DNA from: Lachnospiraceae bacterium
GTDB lineage: Bacteria; Bacillota; Clostridia; Lachnospirales; Lachnospiraceae
Assembly: GCA_017938405.1 (NCBI GenBank)
Contig: JAGBBP010000004.1
Coordinates: 1 to 64,000, forward strand
Direction of reading: 5' to 3'
Length of the DNA stretch: 64,000 bases
Of the stretch, positions 52,514 through 61,215 are shown piece by piece. The notes under the pieces are model-generated. The model searched no databases and was not told the origin of the DNA. It was given only the letters and a program-made list of their open reading frames with translations. Positions within the stretch are counted from its first letter, which is position 1. Each line of letters begins with the position of its first letter. Both the position numbers and the translations under genes were made by a program.

Positions 52514-53257
52514 ATGAAAAAAGGAAGTAGGATATTGCGTTTTTTTTTATATGCTTCTTTGGTTAGTCTGGTATGGCTGGGGGGCTATGTACTGTTATCC
52601 GATTTGTTTGCCGTGTCGGAACCGCAGCAGTCGGCACCTGTGCCGGAGGCGACGCAGACGGTTTCTTTACCGAATCCGGTTTCTGCCCAGTGGTCCGTAT
52701 TGGCAGTGGAGGACGAGACATCGGAGATAACTGCTTTTATGTTGCGCTATGCGGATTTTCTGGCAGATGGGATGGCTTTTATAGAAGTACCGGTAAATAC
52801 AAAGGTGGAATTGACTTCCGGAGGTTATGAAGTGTTAAATGTATATAATCCGGAAATACCGGAGATGTTTATGGTTTCGGATTTGTGTAAGATTTTTTCG
52901 GAAGAAACCCGTTGTATGGCGGCGGAGGAAATCGGAGTTTCCCTGCTTGGTGTCCGTCCGAAGGAATGCTATATATTAGATAAAAATATATATGAAGAGA
53001 TTACGGAACTTGTGGACGGGAAACGTCGTTTTAAATCCGGCTTGTCTGTAAAAGAGGTGATTTCTTCCGTGACGGAATACGGTAGAACCGATGACACGAT
53101 AAAGGAAGAAATGGTGTATTGGGAAAGCTATCGGGACATTGACACCATAGTATACCGGGTGCTTCCGGGGGAGGCATCGGCCCAGGAATATCGTCCGGAT
53201 TTGAATGAAACGGCGCATTTGGTGGAAAATCTTCGCACCGGTATATTTGAGGAATAA
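52514..53257 (+). CDS. Membrane-anchored protein with LCP-like features
   Basis: 247 residues from ATG 52514 with AAGGAGG ahead. Signal anchor at about 9-30, a Pro-rich stretch (38-55), then an outer domain. IEVPVNTKVELTSGGYEVL and LCKIFSEETRCMAAEEIGVSLLGVRPKECYIL resemble parts of LytR-CpsA-Psr wall-polymer transferases, but the catalytic Arg/Asp signature of that family is missing and the protein is short. It may be a degenerate LCP-like protein. It sits 18 bases before another exported protein gene, in one transcript. Confidence 0.6.
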   Translation: MKKGSRILRFFLYASLVSLVWLGGYVLLSDLFAVSEPQQSAPVPEATQTVSLPNPVSAQWSVLAVEDETSEITAFMLRYADFLADGMAFIEVPVNTKVELTSGGYEVLNVYNPEIPEMFMVSDLCKIFSEETRCMAAEEIGVSLLGVRPKECYILDKNIYEEITELVDGKRRFKSGLSVKEVISSVTEYGRTDDTIKEEMVYWESYRDIDTIVYRVLPGEASAQEYRPDLNETAHLVENLRTGIFEE

Positions 53258-53275
53258 AAGAAGGGAGACAGAAAG

Positions 53276-53698
53276 ATGCGGAAAGTAAACGGAAAGAAAC
53301 TGGGAATCGGTGTGCTTTGCGCACTGCTTTTGGCGGGAGCATTTTTGACCGGTCATTATGCCGGTGCCGCGTCCAAAACTCCGGGTGGCGCGGAGGATCC
53401 CCTGATTACCCTGGGGTATTTGGAAAAAAGACTGGCGGAAGCAAGCGGAAGTTATGAAAAGGTGCAATTGAATAAAGGAGAGAAGCTGCTTTGCGGGGAA
53501 GGCACCGGCATCATTGTGCTGGGCGGCTCGGTAGTGGCAGCGGAAGGCGGCCTGGTGGATGTGACGGCGGGCACTTTTACGGAAGAAGATACCTCCATGT
53601 TTTTGTATCACAGTTACATAGTTCCCGAAAACGATGCAGGTTGTGAGGCGCTATCCGCATGTGTACTGTTTGTTTCCGGTGAACACGGGATAAAATGA
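53276..53698 (+). CDS. Small exported protein, conserved Firmicutes type
   Basis: 140 residues; GGGAGA before the ATG. A signal peptide or anchor (about 8-30, IGVLCALLLAGAFLTGHYAGAASK) precedes a small beta domain: YEKVQLNKGEKLLCGEGTGIIVLGGS, DVTAGT, and LYHSYIVPENDAGC. This pattern occurs in small secreted proteins of many spore-forming Firmicutes; no function is known to me. It follows the LCP-like gene by 18 bases. No terminator is clear in the AT-rich 255 bases downstream, which contain a weak AACAATA/TATTGTT inverted repeat (53739-53769). Confidence 0.7.
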   Translation: MRKVNGKKLGIGVLCALLLAGAFLTGHYAGAASKTPGGAEDPLITLGYLEKRLAEASGSYEKVQLNKGEKLLCGEGTGIIVLGGSVVAAEGGLVDVTAGTFTEEDTSMFLYHSYIVPENDAGCEALSACVLFVSGEHGIK

Positions 53699-53953
53699 CG
53701 AAAAAAAACAAAAAAAGTCGATTTTGTCTGAAAAAATAAACAATAGCGGGATTATAATAAATTATTGTTGGAATAAGTGTTTTAAGTGAATGAAAACAGT
53801 TGAAAAAAACTCTGTGCAAATGTTACAAAAACGAAGGGCGGAATTTGGTAAATTGAGATATGGTAATTTATGCGAGAATAGTGTATGATAATAGTACACT
53901 GTAATTCTGATGGGAGCAGTGGGTATTACATCATATTTTAGGAGGAAAATGAA

Positions 53954-55081
53954 ATGGCAAGTTTATCGTTGAAGAATATCAACAAGACTTATCCGAACGG
54001 CTTTGTAGCTGTTAAGGATTTCAATCTTGAGATTGAGGATAAGGAATTCATCATCTTCGTAGGTCCGTCCGGTTGTGGTAAGTCCACTACCCTTCGTATG
54101 ATCGCAGGCCTTGAAGAAATCACCGGAGGAGAACTTTACATCGGCAACAAGCTTATGAACGATGTAGAGCCGAAGGATAGAGATATCGCGATGGTATTCC
54201 AGAACTACGCATTGTATCCGCATATGTCCGTATTTGATAATATGGCATTCGGTTTGAAGTTAAGAAAGACCCCGAAGGAAGAAATCAAGAGACTCGTTAG
54301 CGAAGCAGCTAGAATCCTTGATATCGAGCACTTGTTAGACCGTAAGCCGAAGGCTCTTTCCGGTGGTCAGAGACAGCGAGTAGCAATGGGTCGTGCAATC
54401 GTACGTAATCCGAAGGTATTCCTCATGGATGAGCCGCTTTCCAACTTGGATGCTAAGCTCCGTGTACAGATGCGTATCGAGATTTCCAAGCTTCATCAGA
54501 AGTTACAGACTACCGTTATCTACGTAACCCATGACCAGACCGAGGCTATGACCCTTGGTACCAGAATCGTAGTTATGAAGGACGGTGTTATCCAGCAGGT
54601 TGATACCCCGCAGAATCTCTATGACAGACCGCAGAACCTCTTCGTTGCAGGTTTCATGGGATCTCCGCAGATGAACTTCATTGACTGCCAGGCAGTGGAA
54701 GAAGACGGTGCAGTTTTCCTTAAGTTCGGTAGTCATTCCATTAAGTTAAACGAGAAGAGAGCTCAGAAGCTTATCGATGGTGGCTACACCAACGAAGAGT
54801 TCCCGAAGAAGGTTGTTCTCGGTATCAGACCGGAGGATATTAAGGATGAGGAGAGCTTCATCAATATGTCCAAGGACAGCAGCTTAGAAGCAACCGTACG
54901 TGTATACGAGCTTCTTGGTGCAGAAGTATTCTTATACTTCGATGTTGATGAGACCATTCCGGTAACCGCTCGTGTTAACCCGCGTACCACCGCTAGACCG
55001 GGTGATACCATCACCATCGCTTTCGACTTGACGAAGATACATATCTTCGATAAGGAGACTGAGCAGATTATTTCTCACTAA
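53954..55081 (+). CDS. Multiple-sugar ABC transporter ATPase (MsmX/UgpC type)
   Basis: 375 residues, AGGAGG 7 bases before the ATG. ABC domain 1-235: Walker A GPSGCGKST, VFQNYALYPHMSVFDN, signature LSGGQRQR, Walker B VFLMDEPLSNLDAKLR, H-loop VTHDQ. C-terminal TOBE/OB domain (240-375) with IRPEDI. No permeases or binding protein are adjacent. In Firmicutes a single MsmX-type ATPase often serves many distant sugar importers, which fits. Codon use is extremely biased, so it should be highly expressed. Confidence 0.93.
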   Translation: MASLSLKNINKTYPNGFVAVKDFNLEIEDKEFIIFVGPSGCGKSTTLRMIAGLEEITGGELYIGNKLMNDVEPKDRDIAMVFQNYALYPHMSVFDNMAFGLKLRKTPKEEIKRLVSEAARILDIEHLLDRKPKALSGGQRQRVAMGRAIVRNPKVFLMDEPLSNLDAKLRVQMRIEISKLHQKLQTTVIYVTHDQTEAMTLGTRIVVMKDGVIQQVDTPQNLYDRPQNLFVAGFMGSPQMNFIDCQAVEEDGAVFLKFGSHSIKLNEKRAQKLIDGGYTNEEFPKKVVLGIRPEDIKDEESFINMSKDSSLEATVRVYELLGAEVFLYFDVDETIPVTARVNPRTTARPGDTITIAFDLTKIHIFDKETEQIISH

Positions 55082-55099
55082 TATGAAATAGAGTTTTTA

Positions 55100-55130
55100 G
55101 GGCCGTCGTTTACGACGGCCCTTGACTTTT
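55100..55130 (+). terminator. Rho-independent terminator after the sugar ABC ATPase
   Basis: GGGCCGTCGT pairs exactly with ACGACGGCCC over a two-base gap (real loop 4 or more), then TTGACTTTTTTT. The T-tract overlaps the -35 box of the next promoter. Confidence 0.9.
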
Positions 55131-55150
55131 TTTCGGGCGAATGCTAAACT
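55122..55150 (+). promoter_or_regulatory. Promoter for the PucR/CdaR-type regulator
   Basis: TTGACT (55122-55127), 17-base spacer, TAAACT (55145-55150). The -35 box is inside the tail of the preceding terminator. Confidence 0.65.
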
Positions 55151-55188
55151 TAAAATAGTGGGGTAGTATTTCCCGAAAAGGAGGACGT

Positions 55189-56277
55189 ATGATTTCGAAT
55201 CAGGTGTTACAAAATACAATCGATGGATTGAAAGCAATTACCAGGGTTGAGCTTTGCGTATTGGGAACTGACGGAGAAGTCTTGGCAACGACGTTGGAAC
55301 TGGGGCAGGAAAGCGTGGATGCTGCGGTTTCTTTTGTAGATTCCCCTGCGGATAGTCAGGCTTTGGCCGGTTATCAATTTTTTAAAGTTTATGATGATAA
55401 TCATTTGGAATTTGTTGTTTTGGCGAAGGGTGATACCGATGATGTTTACATGATCGGCAAGATGACGGTCTTCCAGATTCAGAATTTAATTGTGGCATAT
55501 AAGGAACGGTACGATAAGGATAATTTTATTAAGAATCTTTTGTTGGACAATCTTTTATTGGTGGATATTTATAATCTTGCCAAGAAGTTGCACATTGAGG
55601 CGGATGCCCGTCGTATTGTATTTTTGATTGAGACGAAGCAGGAGAAGGATACCAATGCGCTGGAAACCGTGCGTAGTTTGTTTGCGGGCAAGAGCAGGGA
55701 TTTCATTACAGCGGTAGATGAGCGGAATATTATTCTTGTAAAAGAACTGAAAATGAACGAAGATTACGAGCATATGATGAAGACGGCCCGGGTGCTTTTG
55801 GATACCTTAAATACAGAGGCAATGACCCGCGTAAACATCGCAATCGGTACGATTGTCAATGAGATTAAAGATGTTTCCCGTTCCTACAAGGAAGCAAAGA
55901 TGGCATTGGAAGTAGGTAAGATTTTCTATAGCGACCGGAACGTGGTAGCTTATTCCAATTTGGGTATCGGCCGTTTGGTATACCAGTTGCCGCTTCCGAT
56001 GTGTAAAGTATTTATCCGGGAGATTTTTGACGGAAAGTCCTTGGAGGATTTTGACGAAGAGACAATTGTTACCATTAACAAGTTTTTTGAGAACAATCTA
56101 AACGTTTCGGAAACATCCCGTCAGCTCTATATCCACCGGAATACATTGGTATACCGTTTGGATAAATTGCAAAAGATGACGAATTTGGATCTTCGGACCT
56201 TTGAGGATGCCATTACCTTTAAGATGGCACTTATGGTAGTAAAGTATATGAAGTACGTAGAGAATATGGAGTTTTAG
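55189..56277 (+). CDS. PucR/CdaR-type (sugar diacid regulator-like) transcriptional regulator
   Basis: 362 residues, AAAAGGAGG ahead. An N-terminal sensory domain (about 1-130), a central GGDEF-like CdaR domain (140-275), and a C-terminal PucR helix-turn-helix (about 300-355: FENNLNVSETSRQLYIHRNTLVYRLDKLQKMT). This is the carbohydrate diacid/purine regulator family, not the YbbR protein also called CdaR. It sits immediately after the sugar ABC ATPase with its own promoter and may regulate sugar uptake; this link is positional. Confidence 0.85.
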   Translation: MISNQVLQNTIDGLKAITRVELCVLGTDGEVLATTLELGQESVDAAVSFVDSPADSQALAGYQFFKVYDDNHLEFVVLAKGDTDDVYMIGKMTVFQIQNLIVAYKERYDKDNFIKNLLLDNLLLVDIYNLAKKLHIEADARRIVFLIETKQEKDTNALETVRSLFAGKSRDFITAVDERNIILVKELKMNEDYEHMMKTARVLLDTLNTEAMTRVNIAIGTIVNEIKDVSRSYKEAKMALEVGKIFYSDRNVVAYSNLGIGRLVYQLPLPMCKVFIREIFDGKSLEDFDEETIVTINKFFENNLNVSETSRQLYIHRNTLVYRLDKLQKMTNLDLRTFEDAITFKMALMVVKYMKYVENMEF

Positions 56278-56282
56278 GTTGA

Positions 56283-56309
56283 AAGCCGCATCTTTTTATG
56301 CGGCTTTTC
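56283..56309 (+). terminator. Rho-independent terminator before ftsE
   Basis: AAGCCGCAT pairs with ATGCGGCTT over a 6-base T-rich loop, followed by TTCC. T-tail is short, so some readthrough to ftsE is possible. Confidence 0.8.
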
Positions 56310-56331
56310 CATTATAAGGAGGAGGAACCGT

Positions 56332-57072
56332 ATGGCGGGAGCATACGATTTACACAGAGATTTACAAAACATACAGGCACCGGTCATTCATTTTGATCAT
56401 GTTTCCAAGGATTATCAAAAAGGGATTCACGCCATTGAAGATATTAATTTCAGTATTAAAAAAGGGGAATTTGTTTTTATTGTGGGAAGCAGCGGTTCGG
56501 GTAAATCCACGTTGATTCGTTTAATGTTACGGGAGATTCTGCCTACCAAGGGGAAGGTGTTTGTGGCAGGAAGAGAGTTGTCGCGGCTTCGCCGGCATCA
56601 AATCAGCAAATATCGTCGCAGTATCGGCGTAGTATTTCAGGATTTCCGCTTGTTAAAGGACCGGAATGCTTACGAGAATGTGGCCTTTGCACAGCGTGTG
56701 GTGGAAGTGTCACCGAAGGAGATTAAAAGAAAGGTACCGCGCATGCTGTCTTTGGTCGGGTTGAGTGATAAATATAAGGCCTTTCCGTCGGAGTTGTCCG
56801 GTGGAGAACAACAAAGGGTTGCGCTGGCGAGAGCCTTGATTAATAATCCGGTGATCTTGCTGGCGGATGAGCCTACAGGAAATCTGGACCCGAAGAATTC
56901 CTGGGAAATTATGCACTTACTGGAGGAGATTAACCGTCGCGGAACAACGGTAGTGGTGGTAACACACAATCACGAAGTGGTGGATATGATGCAGAAGAGA
57001 GTAATCACCCTTCGAAACGGCAAAGTAATCAGTGATGAACAAAAGGGCGGGTATGTGTATGCAAAGTATTAG
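56332..57072 (+). CDS. ftsE: Cell-division ABC ATPase FtsE
   Basis: 246 residues, AGGAGGAGG ahead. Walker A GSSGSGKST, RRSIGVVFQDFRLL, signature LSGGEQQRVALARAL, Walker B VILLADEPTGNLDP, H-loop VVTHN. FtsE with FtsX forms a division complex that turns on cell-wall hydrolases outside the membrane. It is about 20 residues longer than usual at the N-terminus. The ftsX start lies within its last 14 bases. Confidence 0.96.
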   Translation: MAGAYDLHRDLQNIQAPVIHFDHVSKDYQKGIHAIEDINFSIKKGEFVFIVGSSGSGKSTLIRLMLREILPTKGKVFVAGRELSRLRRHQISKYRRSIGVVFQDFRLLKDRNAYENVAFAQRVVEVSPKEIKRKVPRMLSLVGLSDKYKAFPSELSGGEQQRVALARALINNPVILLADEPTGNLDPKNSWEIMHLLEEINRRGTTVVVVTHNHEVVDMMQKRVITLRNGKVISDEQKGGYVYAKY

Positions 57073-57979
57073 AACGTTTTTCTATTGTTTAAAACAGGGA
57101 ATCCGAAGTATTTTTCATAACGGAATGTTTTCGTTGGCTTCCGTCGGAACCATAGCGGCAAGTTTGTTTATTTTGGGCTTGTTCTTTTTTGTGACGGCAA
57201 ATGTGCGTCATGTGATGAAGGGGGCGGAACAAAACGTAGGTGTAACGGTATTATTTGAGGAAGGGTGTTCTCAGGAGAAAATCGATGCCATCGGTGAATC
57301 CATTAAAAAAAGAGTGGAAGTGGCATCCGTTACGTTTATTTCTGCGGAAGAAGCTTGGGAAAATTATAAAAAGGACCATTTGAACGAGGAACTGGCGGCC
57401 ACCTTCGGTGAGGATAATCCGCTTAAGGACTCGGCATCCTATAAAGTGTTTTTAAATGATGTTTCCATGCAGGATGTACTGATCCGGCATATTGAGGGAC
57501 TGGACGGGGTGCGCCGGGTAAATGCTCTGGAAGGTGTTGCGGAAAGTATGGAAGGCATCAGTCGTATGATTACGTTGATTTCCGTGGCAATCATTGTGAT
57601 TCTGGTAGCGATTGCCATATTCCTGATTCGCATGACGGTATCCATCGGTATTTCCGTTCGCAAGGAAGAGATTTCCATTATGAATATTATCGGTGCTACC
57701 GACTTTTTTGTGCGGTTCCCGTTTGTGGTGGAAGGCATGATTTTGGGATTGTGCGGGGCATTGGTTCCGTTGGGGATTTTGTATTTGATTTACGGAAAAG
57801 TAATCGAGTACCTTTCCGAAGAGTTTCAGAGTGTATTTCATAAGATGACGTTTTTGAGCGAACAGCAAGTGTTTTCAAGTCTGATACCGCTGTTGCTTGC
57901 CATCGGAGTGTTAATCGGATGGCTGGGCAGTAAATCGTCGGCAAGAAAGCAACTCAGAAAAATCAGTTTGCGGGAATAG
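57059..57979 (+). CDS. ftsX: Cell-division membrane protein FtsX
   Basis: 306 residues. The ATG at 57059 is 8 bases after AAAGGGCGG; other in-frame starts (57032, 57053) are too early. Four membrane helices: about 20-45, then 180-205, 225-250 and 275-295, with a large outer loop (50-175) that in other bacteria touches a hydrolase. The cytoplasmic end is short. Overlaps ftsE by 14 bases and is followed 47 bases on by the hydrolase gene, so the complex is encoded together. Confidence 0.94.
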   Translation: MQSIRTFFYCLKQGIRSIFHNGMFSLASVGTIAASLFILGLFFFVTANVRHVMKGAEQNVGVTVLFEEGCSQEKIDAIGESIKKRVEVASVTFISAEEAWENYKKDHLNEELAATFGEDNPLKDSASYKVFLNDVSMQDVLIRHIEGLDGVRRVNALEGVAESMEGISRMITLISVAIIVILVAIAIFLIRMTVSIGISVRKEEISIMNIIGATDFFVRFPFVVEGMILGLCGALVPLGILYLIYGKVIEYLSEEFQSVFHKMTFLSEQQVFSSLIPLLLAIGVLIGWLGSKSSARKQLRKISLRE

Positions 57980-58026
57980 GTTGCGGATTGGGTGATACAA
58001 GGAGAAAGAAAGGGAGGAGACGACGG

Positions 58027-59310
58027 ATGAAACAGATTCTGAGAAAAGGAATATGCTATATGGGGCTGTTTGCGGTGCTTTGTTCTATGGTTCCTATGGG
58101 ACATAAAACGGTGGTGTCGGCAGAAGAATCCTATCAGTCGGCCATTGACAAGGCAAAGAAAGAAAAAGAAGAATTGGAAGCACTAAAGAAAGAAACTGCG
58201 GCGCGGATTGAAGCACTGGAGGCAGATAAAAAAAGTACGGAAGAGTATATTAAAAAGGTGGATGAGGAACTTTCTCTCGCCTATGATGCAATGGAAGTGT
58301 TGAATCAAAACATTGCAGAGTGCGAAGAAGCTCTGAAAAATGCGGGCGAAGAATTGGAAGCCGCCATTGAGACAAAAGAGAATCAGTATGCAATTATGAA
58401 GGCCCGGATAAAATATATGTATGAGAACGGGGAAACCAGCTTTTGGGAGCTTTTGACCGGCGCCGACAGCCTGGAAGACTTGTTAAATCAGGTGGAATAT
58501 CGTTCTCAGATTGCGGCCTACGATGATAATCTGTTAAAGCGGTACGAAGATTCCTGTGAAGAAGTAAAGAAGAAGGAGGAGTCCTATGAACTGGCTTTGG
58601 TAGGGCTCAATGCGGAGAAAGAAGAACAGCAGTTGCAGATTGATAATTTGTCGATTCTGGTAGCCAATAAAGCCGTATATATGGATGAACTGACGGCGAA
58701 TTTGGGGATTACGGAAGAACAGTACTTTGAGTTTTATGACGAAATCGAAAGCAAGGAACTGGAAATCGCGGATTTGGAAGAAAAAGAAAAGAAGCGAATC
58801 GAAGAAGAAGAGCGGAAAAGAAGAGAAGAGGAAGAACGTTTACGTCGTGAGGAAGAAGAACGAAAGAGAAGAGAAGAAGAATTAAAGAAGTTGGGACTTA
58901 CGGACGAGACCTCTGTAGATAATATGATTTGGCCGTTCCCGGGAGATCCGAATATTTACTCTTATTTCGGAAATCGTATCAGCCCGATTACCGGAAAGAA
59001 GGAATATCATAGCGGAATCGACATCGGAGGAGCCTATGGCGCGGATATTGTGGCGTCGTTGGCCGGCAAGGTAACAAAGGCAACCTGGAGTTCCATGAAC
59101 GGAAATCACGTGGTAATTGACCACGGAAACGGTGTGACCACTCACTATTTGCATGCATCCAAGTTGCTTGTAAAAGCAGGAGATTACGTAAAGCAGGGGC
59201 AGGTAATTATGAAGTGCGGTTCTACCGGATGGTCAACCGGCCCGCATTTACATTTTACCATTCGAATTAACGGGACACCGGTGGACCCATGCAAGTATGT
59301 GAGTCCGTAA
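58027..59310 (+). CDS. Coiled-coil M23 peptidoglycan hydrolase, PcsB/EnvC-like
   Basis: 427 residues from ATG 58027, GGGAGGAG ahead. Signal peptide (1-33), two long coiled-coil stretches (about 35-255; includes the repeating EEER/RREE segment 255-290), then an M23 metallopeptidase (about 305-420). Zinc and catalytic residues are present: His328 and Asp332 in YHSGIDIGG, His407 and His409 in PHLHF. It probably cuts peptide crosslinks in the wall under control of FtsEX, as PcsB, CwlO or EnvC do. The neighbouring ftsEX genes make this strong. Confidence 0.93.
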   Translation: MKQILRKGICYMGLFAVLCSMVPMGHKTVVSAEESYQSAIDKAKKEKEELEALKKETAARIEALEADKKSTEEYIKKVDEELSLAYDAMEVLNQNIAECEEALKNAGEELEAAIETKENQYAIMKARIKYMYENGETSFWELLTGADSLEDLLNQVEYRSQIAAYDDNLLKRYEDSCEEVKKKEESYELALVGLNAEKEEQQLQIDNLSILVANKAVYMDELTANLGITEEQYFEFYDEIESKELEIADLEEKEKKRIEEEERKRREEEERLRREEEERKRREEELKKLGLTDETSVDNMIWPFPGDPNIYSYFGNRISPITGKKEYHSGIDIGGAYGADIVASLAGKVTKATWSSMNGNHVVIDHGNGVTTHYLHASKLLVKAGDYVKQGQVIMKCGSTGWSTGPHLHFTIRINGTPVDPCKYVSP

Positions 59311-59339
59311 TAGAAAATGGAAGGAAGCAATGTTTGGGT

Positions 59340-60611
59340 ATGAAAAGCAGAAATAGATTTTGGAAGAAAAAAATCAGTGTACTTATTTTGACGGTTTTAT
59401 TGTGTGCAGGAAGTATCCTGTCGTTCGCCGGATGTAGCTTTGGAAAGACTTCCGAAGAAGAAAATCCGCAAGTTCCGGAAAATTTGCTGGAATTGTTGTT
59501 AGGGGGAAATCAGAACGGGACGCTGACAAAAGGTGAGGCTTTTATGGAAAAGGCGAACACCTTAAAATCATTGATTGATACGTATTTTTGGAAGGATACG
59601 AATGAAGATGCCATGTATGAAGGCATGTATCACGGCCTTTTAAATTCCTTGGAGGATCCGTATTCCTGTTATTATACGAAAGAAGAGTATGCGGCACTTA
59701 TGGAAGAAATGGAGGGGACTTATTGCGGAATCGGCGCATTGGTCAGCCAGAATGCATCTACCAAAGTGATTACTATTGTGCGTCCTTTTGTAAACGGTCC
59801 GGCTTATAAGGCGGGTATGCTTCCGGGGGATATTCTGACAAAGATTGACGGAGAAGATGTTTCTGCCTGGGATATCGATTTGGCGGTAAAACATATGAAA
59901 GGGGAACAGAACACGATTGTGGAGGTAGAGGTTTGGAGAGCGTCTGCCGGTGAATACGTGGAGTTGTCCATTACCCGTGATTTGGTGGAGGTGGAAACCG
60001 TAACCTATGAAATGATGGAGGATTCCATCGGTTATATTTATATTATGCAGTTTGATGAAGTTACTACCCAGCAGTTTACAACGGCATTGGAAGAGTTGAA
60101 AGCGCAAGGGATGAAGGGCCTGGTTGTGGACATTCGTGACAACGGAGGCGGTCTTTTGACTACGGTTTGCGATATGCTGGATTTGTTTTTGGAAGAAGAG
60201 GATTTGATTGTATATACCTTAGATAAGTATGATATAAAGGACGAAATCTATGCCAAAGAAGGAAGTACCGGTGCAATTCCGATGGCGGTCCTGATTAACG
60301 GTTTCAGTGCCAGTGCATCCGAAATCTTTTCCGGTGCGTTGCAGGATTATGGATTGGCTACTATTGTGGGAACACAGAGTTTCGGCAAGGGAATTGTGCA
60401 GAGTGTCATTCCGCTTTCCGACGGAAGTGCGGTGAAGCTGACGGTATCTACGTATTATACGCCGGAGGGGAGAAACATTCACGGGGTCGGAATTACACCG
60501 GATGTTGTGGTGGAACTTGACGAAGCGTTGCGTCAGAAGCCGGTGGTATCTTTAGAGGAAGATAATCAGGTACAACGGGCAATCGAAGAAGTAAAGAAAT
60601 TAATAAAGTAA
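59340..60611 (+). CDS. C-terminal processing peptidase (S41), lipid-anchored
   Basis: 423 residues from ATG 59340; a TTG two codons earlier has better spacing from AAGGAAG and may be the true start. Hydrophobic segment (about 10-30) ends in lipobox SFAGC, suggesting a lipoprotein. A PDZ domain at about 118-200 (GPAYKAGMLPGDILTKIDG) precedes the S41 domain (FSASASEIF with catalytic Ser325, SFGKG with Lys350). Tail-specific proteases often trim or destroy wall hydrolases, so control of the preceding M23 enzyme is plausible. A terminator follows. Confidence 0.92.
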   Translation: MKSRNRFWKKKISVLILTVLLCAGSILSFAGCSFGKTSEEENPQVPENLLELLLGGNQNGTLTKGEAFMEKANTLKSLIDTYFWKDTNEDAMYEGMYHGLLNSLEDPYSCYYTKEEYAALMEEMEGTYCGIGALVSQNASTKVITIVRPFVNGPAYKAGMLPGDILTKIDGEDVSAWDIDLAVKHMKGEQNTIVEVEVWRASAGEYVELSITRDLVEVETVTYEMMEDSIGYIYIMQFDEVTTQQFTTALEELKAQGMKGLVVDIRDNGGGLLTTVCDMLDLFLEEEDLIVYTLDKYDIKDEIYAKEGSTGAIPMAVLINGFSASASEIFSGALQDYGLATIVGTQSFGKGIVQSVIPLSDGSAVKLTVSTYYTPEGRNIHGVGITPDVVVELDEALRQKPVVSLEEDNQVQRAIEEVKKLIK

Positions 60612-60625
60612 CGATTCTTTGGAAG

Positions 60626-60663
60626 AGGCCGAAGCTTGAAAGAGCGCTCGGCCTTTTATTTTT
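60626..60663 (+). terminator. Rho-independent terminator after the S41 protease
   Basis: AGGCCGA (60626-60632) pairs with TCGGCCT (60648-60654); inner GCTT..AGAGC partly pairs; then TTTATTTTT. Confidence 0.88.
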
Positions 60664-60673
60664 GAAAAAAGGG

Positions 60674-60702
60674 TTGCATTCTTTATTTTTCTGTGGTATC
60701 AT
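60674..60702 (+). promoter_or_regulatory. Promoter of the ACT-hom-apgM operon
   Basis: TTGCAT (60674-60679), 17-base spacer, TATCAT (60697-60702) with extended TGG ahead. Good sigma-A match. Confidence 0.8.
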
Positions 60703-60757
60703 ATCTCCTTGATACGGACACTTGTTTTTATGGCGCGAACACGAAAGGAGAATCCCT

Positions 60758-61198
60758 TTGGCAGAAGAAAAGTTCTACATTGTAAAGAAAAAAGCAGTGC
60801 CTGAGGTGTTATTGCAGGTGGTGGAAGCAAAGCGGCTTTTGGATTCGGAACGGGTGCTGACGGTGCAGGAGGCTACGGAAGCTGTAGGAATCAGCCGAAG
60901 TTCCTTTTACAAATACAAGGATGACATTTTTCCGTTTCATGAGAATAACCGGGGAAGAACCATTACCGTAATGTTGCAGATGGATGATGAACCGGGGATA
61001 TTGTCTGTGGTACTTGGTGAGATCGCAAAGAGTCACGCAAATATTCTTACGATTCATCAGGCGATTCCTATCGGAGGTATTGCCTCCCTTACCATTTCTA
61101 TTGAGATGCGTCCGGAAACAGAGGAAGCAACGGTTTTGGTGGATCGTATGGAATCGATTTCAGGTGTACACTATATTAAGATATTGGGAAGAGAATAG
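60758..61198 (+). CDS. ACT-domain regulator (UPF0735/ThrR-PheB-like)
   Basis: 146 residues from TTG 60758 with AAAGGAG 7 bases ahead; earlier in-frame codons lack a site. Residues 25-60 form a helix-turn-helix (VLTVQEATEAVGISRSSFYKYKDDIF) and residues 70-146 an ACT domain (VMLQMDDEPGILSVVLGEIAKSHANILTIHQ). This family includes a Bacillus repressor of threonine genes. Its place directly ahead of homoserine dehydrogenase fits an amino-acid-sensing regulator of its own operon. Ligand is inferred. Confidence 0.9.
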   Translation: MAEEKFYIVKKKAVPEVLLQVVEAKRLLDSERVLTVQEATEAVGISRSSFYKYKDDIFPFHENNRGRTITVMLQMDDEPGILSVVLGEIAKSHANILTIHQAIPIGGIASLTISIEMRPETEEATVLVDRMESISGVHYIKILGRE

Positions 61199-61215
61199 AA
61201 GACGGAGGAAGAAAT

